A DNA stretch of 64,000 bases from Paramoeba atlantica (lineage: Eukaryota; Discosea): contig CDRNVI010000060.1 of the NCBI GenBank assembly GCA_977017575.1, positions 434,001 to 498,000 of the forward strand, written 5' to 3'. The number at the start of each line of letters is the position of its first letter. The first letter of the stretch is position 1. This document shows positions 47,797 to 57,962 of this stretch, in pieces. The notes below the pieces were generated by a model. It did not search any database. It was not told where the DNA came from and was given only the letters and a program-made list of their open reading frames with translations. The translations under genes and the position numbers were made by a program.

Positions 47797-49850
47797 ATGT
47801 CAGAACCTCCCCCGAGGGCGGCGCCAGGCACGCCGTCGCATCAGCAGCAGAACACTGCAGCAGTGAGGTCCACTGGCGTAAAGGAGCACAACTCGAACTT
47901 TACGGAACAAGCGAATAGACACGAGATTGGATCATGGGACCAGTTTGAGGCAAACAAGAAACTCATCCAAGACGCTAGCACGTACGACGACCTCATGTAC
48001 ACAACCCCCATTCCACAGCATATTCCCCTCAACTGGCAAAAGAAGATGGAACACAAAGCGCAAAGCATCGAGAAAAACCCAACGTCAGATCACGGCCGCC
48101 ACAGCACGAAAGACGAGGAAACCGCTTTTGCCAGTGTTCGGAGAAATGAAATTCTACGAAGAAGTCAAACTGGAGAGTCCTCCTTGAAAATTAAGATCAG
48201 AAAAGAGACAAGACTGAAGAAAACTCCGAAAAAGGTAAAAGTGATACTCCGTAGCTCTGATCTAACGAAGGCGAACCTCGGACAAGCGGACATGTCACAT
48301 GACGAAGGATCGGAGAGCTCATCTGCATCAGGATCAGACATCTCGGAGGACGATCGGGTGGCCGAGGTCGCCGAAGAAACAATGAAAGCTCCGGACCAAA
48401 TACTAAAGATAATCAACGACTGGGGAAAAGGAACTACTTGCGATCTACATTGGAAATTCCGCCACAGCGGTGAGATTTATCAGTCGATTGGAGAAGTTGT
48501 TACGCGACATTCTAGAAAAGGTACGGTCAGGGTAAAGATTTCCTACACACCGCAGCATCAGCCAGGTCCATCAGGATTTCTATATCTACCTGCATCTCAC
48601 AAGATTAACATCTTCCGATTGTTGGAGAAGAAATTTTTCCAGCCTGTCCAAAGAGGGATCCTCCACAAGAATGCGTGCGAGGGAATTGTTCACGAGCTGC
48701 TCGATGAATATACCAAGGGACACGCCATTTTGGCGATCGATTATGATGATGATGATGATGATGATGATTTATTGGGCCTTTTGACTCCGAAGAGTTATGG
48801 CCCCTCAACTCCCCAAACGGGCAGTCCGAATACGTCTTGCGACGTATCCGGAGAGCCAGCCATAGCAAGCTACGGCTGACCTCCGCTTGGAGAGGAGTTA
48901 GGTTGGCGATCGATTATAAGAATGCCTACAATACCCCCGCGCGTCAAGCAATCTTCGAAGCACTCAAGAAAGACGGCATCTTCAAACCTTTCATGCGGAT
49001 TTTTAATCTTGAGTACGGGGACTCGTCTGATCTGCTCTTCTTTGCCAATAACTCGCTCCATTCGATCGTGAAGAGCACTTCTGGTGTTCGACAGGGCTCA
49101 GCGCTTTCGTCACTATACTTCTGTGCCCTGATACAGGATTCACTCAAAGAAATCGAAGAGTCCTTTCCAGATGTAACGGTTCGAGCGTACATGGACGACA
49201 TAACCTTGTCATCACCAAATCCCCTATCCCTGCAGACCGCCTGTCTACACCTGCACGAATCTTCACGACTTCTGGGACTGGAAATGAACTTCCAGAAATG
49301 CGAATGGTTCAAGAAAACAGACACTCCATGGACGCCCCAAACTCTGCAAGCGATGGGGGTAGCCTGCCCGCAAGAAACAGTGAAAATTCTAGGTGCATAT
49401 ATCGGACAGGACGAGATGGTAAGTGAATGCCTAAAGAAAAAGATGGACAAACACAAGTGCCTCTTTCGCCGTCTTCGACTCATGGGACCGAGCAACCTAT
49501 CCCTCGCAATTCTGAATCGGTGCACCATCCCCCGTCAAGACTATCACCTCCGAGTACACAAGCCCGAAGCATCCCTTGAAATCGCCCAGCAGTTCGACGC
49601 GGAAGTAGGCAGTATTATTCAGCATTGGTTTAATGCAACGGGCCCTACTGCAAAACTCGCCACACTTCCGCAATATCTCGGCGGACTCGGACTTACTCCG
49701 TCATGTTTGAAGCAAAAGCACTTTTTCCAAGCGTCTCGCAAAGCCATTGAAGAGCAATCCAAAACCAATAACGCTCCGGTGGTCATAGCGGGATCCAAGC
49801 GAAACAGGGCTCTGAACGAACGTGACAGCCAGAGGAATCCAAGCGATTAG
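47797..49850 (+). pseudogene. Family A copy with internal deletion and SINE insertion
   Basis: N-terminus MSEPPPRAAPGTPSHQQQ; motif GSWDQFEANKKLIQDASTY, MYTTPIPQHIPLNW; linker; beta-rich module (GTTCDLHWKFRHSGEI, SIGEVVTRHSRKG, GFLYLPASHKINIF). Near 48628 it jumps in frame to RT sequence just before motif A (KFFQPVQRGILHKNACEG), losing about 290 residues relative to the intact A protein. The SINE splits motif A at AIDY (48744); then NAYNTPARQ, motif B SGVRQGSALSSLYFC and motif C AYMDDITLSS follow. It ends before the zinc finger and REL. Confidence 0.88.
48745..48902 (-). mobile_element. SINE insertion, 5'-truncated, with (ATC)n tail
   Basis: Flanked by TTGGCGATCGATTAT (48730-48744 and 48903-48917). 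Read on the minus strand it starts CCTAACTCCTCTCC, carries the same CUUG- and GCAA-loop hairpins as 46477-46577, then ACTC-TTCG-GAGT, and ends in repeated ATC. It interrupts RT motif A exactly; discounting it and one duplication restores the frame. Confidence 0.92.
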
Positions 49851-50006
49851 CCATGAAAGCAATATAAAAGCATGCGAAAGTAATTTTGAAGACCATTGTA
49901 TCGAATGAGAAAATGTACATAGAAGGTTATTTTGGAGACAGTCATAATTTGAAAATTCAATTCATTGACATTGGCCTTTTTTCACTACTCATAGTTTAAT
50001 ATTTTT

Positions 50007-50744
50007 ATGGTTTCAACACGTTCTCAACTGGCGGATTCGTCTCAAGCTGCACCTGAGTCGGGCCCGCTCTCTGAAGAACCTGTTATGGTTCAGCCTTGTG
50101 GTGGAGATAGCGTTACTGTGGGTACGGGGGAAGATTCGAACATTAATCAAACTTTACAGATAATATTACAGCAGATTTCTGAATTTCGTACGGACGTAAA
50201 GAAAGTTTCAACTGCGCAAGAAAATCTCCAGAAAGAGTTTGGAAAACGTGATGCGGAAGTACGGAATGAAATGAAGATATTGCGCTCCATGACGATGGAA
50301 GTGACCCAAAGGTTGAACGACCGTCAGAATCAAAAAGGGTCAAGCATAGGAACCTCTGATGCGGGTACTAGTGAAGTGCGCCACCACGAACAAGTGAACC
50401 CGAATCATTGTATGAGTCCCGACGAGTTGAAAAAAGTTATTTGCAAAGTTACTTCTCTTCTAGACAAGTACACCGTCGAGCTGGATGTTTCGTGGTACTA
50501 TGAAGAATTAGGTCCAAGTGCTTTGCAAGTCTGGAAAGGAATAGCCTATCCCGGAATTGATGAAAATGGACAACCCTTTTTACAAGTCGACTATGGCCAG
50601 GGCCTGTACGCTTTACCTGAGGAAGGTGTCATGTACAACAATATTAAGATCGTATCTAAGGTTCCGAAAGATGAGGAAACTTCAGATATCTTGTACTATA
50701 TCTTACTATCTTGTGTATGCAGCGAACCAAAGTGTTATGTTTGA
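50007..50744 (+). CDS. Gag-like ORF with coiled coil and beta-rich module
   Basis: 245 codons from ATG: MVSTRSQLADSSQAAP (the TRS box again), a coiled-coil-like heptad segment (ILQQISEFRTDVKKVSTAQE, FGKRDAEVRNEMKILRSMTM), then a module at about 150-215: YTVELDVSWYYEELG, WKGIAYPG, FLQVDYGQGLYALPEEG, IKIVSKV. It resembles the Gag-like ORF1 of YR-1. The last 15 or so codons read into inverted B sequence, so the natural C-terminus is lost. Probably the first ORF of a truncated retroelement. Confidence 0.6.
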   Translation: MVSTRSQLADSSQAAPESGPLSEEPVMVQPCGGDSVTVGTGEDSNINQTLQIILQQISEFRTDVKKVSTAQENLQKEFGKRDAEVRNEMKILRSMTMEVTQRLNDRQNQKGSSIGTSDAGTSEVRHHEQVNPNHCMSPDELKKVICKVTSLLDKYTVELDVSWYYEELGPSALQVWKGIAYPGIDENGQPFLQVDYGQGLYALPEEGVMYNNIKIVSKVPKDEETSDILYYILLSCVCSEPKCYV

Positions 50745-53473
50745 ATGAGGCATTTATTCCCTTGCATTGAGTGCATCCTGGTAGATGGGTCAGAACCGAA
50801 CGTTGGTTGAGTTCAGTTTGGCATCCGGGGCATCGAATTTCTTTCATTGACGATTGGAGGGGCATTCCTAATCTCGGTAATACCGCTAGCCTAAAAAGAT
50901 GTGACGGTACCAACTTTGCAGTTGACTGCAGCCAGTCGTAATTTCCTTTGAAGGTTGTGGACCTTACTATGTGGGATAGCTTCTGGGATCGTTCGCTCGC
51001 TTCATTGGTGTCTGTGCTATTTCGTATTTCTTCTGACGCACGCACAGCATTTCGATTGACAATCTGAGCTGAAAAAGAATTATGGCGCTCGAAAATCGTT
51101 TGTCGAGATGCTGCGTAAGCTGCGCGTCGTATCGAATTACATGCAGTAAGACCCAACCCGCCTTCGCTAACGGGGAGTCGTGCTAGCTCGATTTGCTCTT
51201 GGTCCAATGGTCCCAACCAATGTTTCAAAACATCTCCTACCTCTTTATCGAACTGAAGTGCCGAATCTTGAGTATTGTCCGGGGCGTGCACGCGCACGAA
51301 GTAAGAGTGTCGGACGTTCACTGATTTGGAGAGAAGTCGGAGTGAAATATTGTTCGGAACCATTATCTTGAGGCGTCTAAAAATTTCGTTATGTTTCTCA
51401 AGCTTCTGCATCAACTTCTCTTTGATGGTTGCATTGTTTCCTATGTACGCTCCAAGAATCTTGATCGCTTTTTCTTCTGTCTTCACTCCGCACTGTTCCA
51501 GTTTTATAGGTATCTGTGCCCCAGATGCCCCCCCGAACCAGACACATTTGGATGAGGAAAGAACCAACTTTTTATCCTCGATCAATTCTTTGAAACGGAA
51601 AAATGCTGATTCGAGTTGGGCTTTATTGGAAGAGCACAGATTCACATCGTCAATGTACGCGAAAATTTTGACTTCCGAGAATTCCATTGACATTGTCTCC
51701 AAGATTGGTTGCATAAGAGTACAGAAGTAAAGGGTAGCCAACGGTGAGCCCTGTCGCACTCCAGCTGTGCTCGGTACTACTCCCGCAAGCTGCCCATATG
51801 TTCCGTAATACAACAGTTCAGATTCCCTGGAGTACTCAGCATGAAAGAGGCGTTGGAAAGGTCTCATCGCTGAAAATGCAAACACGGCTTTTGCGATGTC
51901 AATTCTGGATGGGGTGTTAAAGGCGTTCTTGAGATCGAGCGAAAGAATGCACTGTCCTTTTTCGTACTTGTTATGCAGTGTGTGCACAATCTTTTCGCAC
52001 CCAGCACGGGAGAGTACCCCATGCTGTATGGGTTCAAATAATGGCGCTAGTGTGTTTTCGTACCGCTGTAGGAGAGTTATTCCTGCAAGCCTTGTGATCA
52101 CTTCACCCATTGCTACCGGTCTGACTTCTGTTTCTGATTTGCTAATTGCGACGAGGCGTGATCGATTTAGTCGATTCATAAGTCCATCATTCAAGAGACC
52201 GTTGACAAGGTCTTCCACCATGATGACAAGACTGTTGCAGCAGATCTCGTCATCTAGCAGCAATCGTACTACCATGTCTGTGGTACCAGTCGGGCCTGGG
52301 TTAGCTCCTCTCGCCAATCGTCGTCCGGCGCTTCTAAGCTCTTCGGCATTTATCCCTGCAATGACAGGGGCATCAGTTAGCAGTGGGAAAGCGCAAGGAT
52401 GCTGGGGATGTAAAGCTAAAAGTTTTTCTAGTGTCTCTTTGTCAGTCAATTTGCTCCGCTTAAAGCTTTGGCCCATTATCTTGGCGGCCTTCGTCACACT
52501 TCCCTCAAGGGCTAATCGAGTGGCTCGTTTTATGGCACGTAAGTCGCCCGCTAACTGTTCGTCTTCTATTGCCTCATGTCCGGTAATTATAGGTTTGCGG
52601 CGCCGTTTTCTGACGTAGCTCTTTCGCGCCTCAGCCAACGAGAATTTCATAGCCGACAATGCACGATGCCAGATTCTGTTTCTTTCAAGATAATCGCTTT
52701 GTTGATACATTCTGATTGTTTCACAATACACTGCAACCACCCTCGGCGCAAATTCTGCCGATATGGTTCGGCAGGTCGGAATGGGAAGATGATCGGTGTC
52801 TTGCTCTGTCCATTGATTGCGTGAATTTCCATTCGATGCGAGGCTTGCCTCATGATGGGGTTCGTTTGGATATCCGATTGGACTTTCGGAAGTGTTGCGG
52901 TCTTGCGATATCTTCCATCGTATCATGTAGACTCTAACATTTGCTTGTGGCGGTAAGAAACCTTGAAACGTGTGTCCCTGCTTGTGTCCAGCAATGCCAA
53001 CGTACTGCAGCGTGCTTTTTTTGCATCCTCCACGGGATCGTACTCCAATGACTGTGCCTTCGGATACATTTAGCGAAGGTTGTTCTGAAAGCTCCAGGCA
53101 ACCATGCAGATATTTCCCATCTTGGATGATTTCATCGTTTCTAGAATAGCATCAAATGTTTGCGGAAAATGCAGTTGTGGATTGATAGTTTCCAGCATTT
53201 CTGTTACGACTTGATTGGTGTTATCCTGTTCTGATGTTGTCTGGTGTTGTGTTCTTTTGTCGGAGGGAGGTGATTCACAGTCATGAAAGGCCGCTGGGTT
53301 GTCTGAACAGTCTCCATCGTTTGTAGGGTTAAGTTCATCGATAGTTGGTGGAATAAAAGGAGGAGGATGCATGTTTTCGGAGGCCGATTGTGTAACAGCA
53401 GAGGGGCGTACGTTTTCTTGGATGGCATGCGCTTCGACCTGTTGGTTTCCTTCTTGAACCGTTGAAAGCTCAT
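50735..53473 (-). pseudogene. Family B copy on the minus strand, frameshifted and 3'-truncated
   Basis: N-terminal part (53473-53090): FHDCESPP-type linker, NPQLHFPQTFDAILETM, MVAWSF. A one-base frameshift near 53088 separates it from the long downstream frame: EQPSLNVSEGTVIGVRSRGG, GFLPPQANVRVYMIRW, DTDHLPIPTCRTISAEFAPR, GITLLQRYENTLAPLF, motif A SLDLKNAFNTPSR, motif B TAGVRQGSPLATLYFC, motif C AYIDDVNLCSS, zinc finger CPGCQTELNQRSVLTHLPGC. It stops at KGINASFKHNTLVR, so REL is missing. Its unbroken ..DHLPIPT region confirms the TIR element 2 insertion site in the other B copy. Confidence 0.9.
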
Positions 53474-53683
53474 GTTGTGCTGTGCGAGTGTGGTGCGAGT
53501 GAGTCGACGGTATCGTTATTTAATTCGATTATTGGCGACATTTAATTTGAGCTAAATTAACTAAAAAACTGTCTAACGTGATATAAAAATTTCCGGCGCT
53601 ACCGTTAAGCGTAGGAACATCGATACCTTGATACCTAATTTATTAGTCATCAGAAATTTTCCAAGAAACTTACGAACCTCCTA
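53474..53683. other. Short spacer, nothing recognised
   Basis: AT-rich, without ORF or repeat that I can identify. Confidence 0.4.
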
Positions 53684-54630
53684 CTAACGAATGGGCATGT
53701 CCTGACCCACCCATTCGCCAGTATCGTTTAACCGAAAAACACCACCCTGTCGCCAAGTCTTAAACTTATCCCTGCTCCATGGATCTGCATACTTTTCCTT
53801 CGTGCCTACGTAAATAAGCTGCCACCAAAAGGTTCTCGCGGTGGAATAGCTCAAAAAGTCGTGACAGAACTGTGGATATGTTCTCTGAGTTGGACCATTG
53901 CTTCCTGAGAGAAGCATGAACACTCGTGTTATCAACATACAAAGTTGTGCAATGCATTAGATTCCAGTGGGCTTTAAACGCATAAAACGCGTTTTCAACT
54001 GCCAAGGCCTCCGCTTGGTTTATCTCTACTTCCTTGTTCCATGAGGCTCCGGTACCGTACACGGCTCCATTATCCAAAAACAGAACTGCACCCCACCCGT
54101 CGAGAGACGCATCTGTAAACAGGACCGCTTTGTCTGGAATGAACTTTTGGTATTTCCGCCAATGGTTCGGTTGGACCTTCTGGCACCATTCATTTAATTG
54201 CCCAAGCGCGACAGACGGGGGTTGCAGGTCCGTACTGTCGTGGAGCATTCCTTTGTTGAGTTTTGACACTTGGCGTCTCATGTATTTGATAGCCCAGTAA
54301 TATGCTGTCATGGGTATGCGCATTACTCTGGATGCGTAAACGAGGCGTGCGATGAGGGATTCGTAATAATGAAAAGGCGTTTTCTCGGGGATATGAACCG
54401 GAATTTTAGCAATAAATTTGTCAGACATCTTGTAAGACGAGTGCGCGTGATCAAATTCAATTCCCAGCCATTCGTGTCGCGGACCGCGTATAGAGTCTTC
54501 CTCTTTGAATGTGACACCAAGATATTCAGCCCTTTCTTCGACAACTTTTTCGTAGTACGCGCATCTGGATGCCGACCCACAGAAGTGGAATCCATCCACG
54601 AATTGCTCTCCGGGAAAGAAACATTAATTT
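53684..54630 (-). pseudogene. RT-RNase H fragment of YR element 3
   Basis: Minus strand: starts at RT motif C as EQFVDGFHFCGS (second Asp of the usual box is Gly), then LGVTFKEEDSIRGPRHEWLG, IEFDHAHSSYKMSDKF, and RNase H with LFTDASLDGWGAVLFLD, NQAEALAVENAFYAF, TLYVDNTSVHASLRK. A frame change near 53800 leads to STARTFWWQLIYVGTKEKYA with DPWSRDKFKTW. No functional domain is complete. Confidence 0.78.
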
Positions 54631-55293
54631 CACAAGTACATACTACTCGAGTCCTAATATTAATCTGCTATTGAAAAATCTCAAAATATTTCAACATACA
54701 TGTATTTCTCATTATCTTTTAAACCTACTATCCATCTGTATGCTGAATTTCCTATATGATGCATCTTTCATTATTCGTACGCAAAAGAATCAAATATTTT
54801 ATACCTATCCTTTTCACCTCCCAGAGAGATATACATCCCTCCCTATCGCGAACGGGTGTCCACGCGGGGACCACCCTTTCGCTAGTCACTTGTTTCCCCT
54901 TTCGCAATTCTTTGCTGGCTCAATGGGTCAGCGGGGTTTTCTTTCGATGCTACATAATGGGGTTGAACTGCAATTCCTTCCTTCCTTAAAAAATTCAACA
55001 GCCCAGTGAGCTCCATACTGATCCCATCCGACTTCGTAGACTTCTTCTTGATAGTTCAAGGCGCGATAGTAAGCGATAGTTCAGGCGCAATTGCGTAGCT
55101 ACTTACCGGATCCGAAAGATGAGTATGCTTATTAGAGTCGAGTCCGAGTCTGGACTTATTTGGTGGATAAGGTAGTAATAGGAAGAAGTGGAAAAGGTAG
55201 GAGGATAAATTAGGAATACGAAAAAAAAAAAAGCTTAAGGATCTACACCCGGAGGGATAACGTCATTAGTTCAAAAAAAAAAAAAAAAAAAAA
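54631..55293 (+). other. YR terminal motif (inverted) and poly(A)-ended tails
   Basis: 54828-54915 is the inverse of 1370-1450, including the CCCCGCGTGGACACCC block. Sequence up to 55231 ends in about 12 A, and a second short tail ends in about 21 A at 55273-55293. No gene. Confidence 0.55.
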
Positions 55294-56064
55294 TCCCAGA
55301 GAGACTTCTCTCTGTGGGCTCAACCCGGCCTTGCTGCATTCAGCGGAGAACTGTTCCGCTAGGGCGTTGTGCCTTGTAATGATTCCGTGGCCGCACTTGC
55401 AGGCTAGCGCATGGTCCCCCCCAGGGCCGAGTGGGAGGCGACAATTCGGAATCGGGCAGTTGTGACCTTGAGGGTATATACTCTCCCCGAGCCACCAACG
55501 AATCAGAGTCCGAAATGCAGTAGGGGTGTAGGCATGACCGCAGAGAGTTGAGGGAACCGTGAAGGCCCAGTTGGATGCCCCGTCGCCCGTTTGTGAGAGC
55601 CACCTAGCCCGAGTGCGGGGATCCGCTCTTGCGTAATCTTCCTCAAAGTCTCTCGCTGAAATCGCATGACTGAGATCGCGTTGTCGAGGAATCGCCAAAT
55701 CTTGAGAAAGGTCAATATCGGGGGAGGGCGAGAAGGGGCATCTCTTTATGACGGAGTCCTTGTGGATTTTCCCGGTAGATTTGTCCACCATACACCCCCC
55801 TACACGCCGGTTAATGTCCTCCACGGCGTAAGAAAAGCCCTCAGCCTCATTTGCATCCCATCGATCCTTGTCGGAAGCGAAAGCTACTGAAGCTACGTAC
55901 GCTGAGGTGGCATGCATTTCCGCTGAGCGAAGGCCGAGACCGCCGAACTGTTTATTTCTTTGTGCTTGTCGTCGAGCCATGTCACTCAGTGGGCGACAAA
56001 ACGTTTCAACCGTACGCTGAACGGCGTTGTCGAGTCTGCGACATAAGTCCAGTAGTTCGTCTAC
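55294..56064 (-). pseudogene. Family C mid-to-C-terminal fragment, inverted
   Basis: Minus strand: LCRRLDNAVQRTVETFCRPL, GGLGLRSAEMHATSAYVASV, GYAYTPT-type HAYTPTAFRTLIRWWLGESI, CCHC-like CPIPNCRLPLGPGGDHALAC, GHGIITRHNALAEQF, ending at SPQREVSLG just before REL, where the plus-strand poly(A) abuts. Head-to-head with a family B fragment at 56068. Confidence 0.88.
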
Positions 56065-56067
56065 AAA

Positions 56068-56919
56068 GTCATTACCAAGAAGGGAAAGCGATTTTATCCA
56101 TTGATCTCGCCAACGCTTTCAACTCACCCATGCGCAGTGACATCGCGAAAGTTGTTTTCGGTCTGTGTACATTGCGACCGTTTCGAAGATTCTTCCACAC
56201 CGAATACTCCGAGTCATCGGAGCTTTTATATTATGGAAAGAATGGCGAGCACTATGAAACGATATACAGCTCTGCTGGAGTTCGGCAGGGCTCTCCGCTG
56301 TCCACCCTATACTTTTGCGCCTTCATGCAGCCCATCTTGGAAACGCTTGCGGCAGAATTCCCACAAGTAAAGATTTTTGCCTTCATAGACGATATTAATA
56401 TGGCGTCCGAGGATCATCAAGCATTGGCCAACGCATTTCTTCGCTTACATGGTCTCCTGGCTGAAAAACGAGTTAAAATGGCAAAACATAAATGCGTGTG
56501 GTTTAGTGGAAAGAACAAAATCCCGATCCCGGAAACTCTTCAAACAGAGGGTGTAAAAACAGAAAACGCAGCGACAAAGACGCTCGGAGCTTTCATAGGA
56601 GATGATGAGGTGGTCAGCGAGTGTTTAGCGTTGTGCACATTTATTCCGCGACGCCTGTCGACGAAAACATGACACATACGTCAAGACCGGGAAGATCATG
56701 GCTGAAAGCTTTCAATGTATACCTGTCCTCTCAGGGGGTGCAATGCATTCAAACACGAAGGCTCTTATGGATGCTCTCGCAGATGCCTGTGGAATGCAGC
56801 GCAAACGCGTTTATGCCGAATTTCAGCTATTGTTGCAGGAGCTTAATGGGGCGGTAGCATATTCACAGCTGAGTCGATACCTTCGCAAGGAGGACAAAAG
56901 TCGGGAATATGCCTTCTAA
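56068..56919 (+). pseudogene. Family B copy with large internal deletion
   Basis: HYQEGKAILSIDLANAFNSP (motif A), motif B SAGVRQGSPLSTLYFC, motif C AFIDDINMASED, CVWFSGKNKIPIPETL, GAFIGDDEVVSECLA. Near 56640 it jumps, in another frame, to the C-terminal tail RKHDTYVKTGKIMAESFQC, IPVLSGGAMHSNTKALMDAL, LLLQELNGAVAYSQLSRYL and TAA. Thumb, zinc finger and REL core are deleted. Confidence 0.88.
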
Positions 56920-57159
56920 AGCACGGAACAATGCGCCTTCGCCAGTGCACTGATTTCAATTCGCTGAGAATTTAACGCTGAGAATCTAAGAACATATAAT
57001 ATAAGAATGAAAAAAAAAAACTATAAAAGTTTACGAAAAGAATTGCACAATGGAAATTTTGATTTTACTTGAACTTGAATATCGTGAAGTTCTTTCAAAT
57101 CAAAACAAAAACAAAAAAAAAACGAAACACATTCCTGCCATTGTTCCTTCATATCGCAT
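56920..57159 (+). other. Family B 3' UTR and fused tail fragment
   Basis: A-runs near 57008 and 57108. AAAGTTTACGAAAAGAATTG (57027) repeats the sequence at 17432. No gene. Confidence 0.5.
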
Positions 57160-57337
57160 AGTCTCATGTCTTTCACTTTGCCACATGCTTCGGGATGTCA
57201 TCAACGGCGAAGTTCCTCTGAATGTGCGAAAACGTCTAACCCGATGCAGAATCATCCTTCGATGCAGAATCATCACCCTTCGATGCAGAATCATCGCGCT
57301 AGCGAAACCTCAAAAAAAAAAAAAAAAAAAAAAAAAT
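57160..57337 (+). pseudogene. Family A fragment with triplicated 17-bp unit, ending in poly(A)
   Basis: SCLSLCHMLRDVINGEVPLN to RKRLTRCRII, then two extra RCRII repeats caused by tandem CTTCGATGCAGAATCATC units (57243-57298), then ALAKPQ and about 24 A (57314-57337). Apart from the triplication it matches 7823-7895. Confidence 0.85.
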
Positions 57338-57885
57338 TTAGCGCAAAAGCTTAAGAAGCATGAAGCAATTTTTCGACGTCTAAAGCTCATGGGGTTGAAC
57401 AACATATCGCTGCTCTTACTCTCGAAAAGCGTAAACATCCGACACAGATACCACACTCGGGTACACACGCCAGCTGCTTCCGAAAAGCTATGTAAACAAT
57501 TCGATAAGGAGGTTGAAGAGGTAATGCGCACATGGCTCGGTAAAATGTCCGACAAACACATCTCCTGGTGTCGACTGCCCGTCAAGAAAGGTGGACTCGG
57601 TCTACCATCATCGGCCGAAACTCGCAATGCTGCTTACAATTCTTCGAAACGCGTTTCTCTAGAGCGCTGTAAAATCAACTCAGCTCGGTTAACGCATGAC
57701 GAAGAGATGATGCGGGAAAGCGAAGTAGTAAGTGATGATGGTGCCGTGACAGATGCAATGTTAAATCAGAAGGTATATCAGGAACTCACTAAGAAAAATG
57801 AGGAGGTAGCACCGTTGGTAAAAGCGTGCAGCGAGAAGGGGAACCACGACTGGCTACAAGGCAGAACGAGATGCATCCCATCCTC
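57338..57885 (+). pseudogene. Family B thumb/linker fragment
   Basis: Follows the poly(A) in the same frame by chance: LKKHEAIFRRLKLMGLNNIS, YHTRVHTPAASEKLCKQFDK, WCRLPVKKGGLGLPSSAETR, EKGNHDWLQGRTRCIPS. It is cut within the CIPS segment, where the SL starts without any poly(A) between. Confidence 0.88.
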
Positions 57886-57938
57886 CTTTAACGATAAAGA
57901 TACAGTTTCTGTACCTTGTTGGTTTCTGTACCTTGTTG
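57886..57938 (+). other. Complete spliced-leader relic followed by a partial one
   Basis: Full 36-nt SL (57886-57921) plus an extra GTTTCTGTACCTTGTTG (57922-57938), then a short UTR and ATG 57963. This suggests two rounds of trans-splicing and reverse transcription. Confidence 0.82.
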
Positions 57939-57962
57939 ATTTTTTATTGAGATTACTTAAAC

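Noticed and set aside
48741-48770. Microsatellite (GAT)n as an independent feature
   Set aside because: It is the 3' tail of the inverted SINE, bounded by the target duplication.
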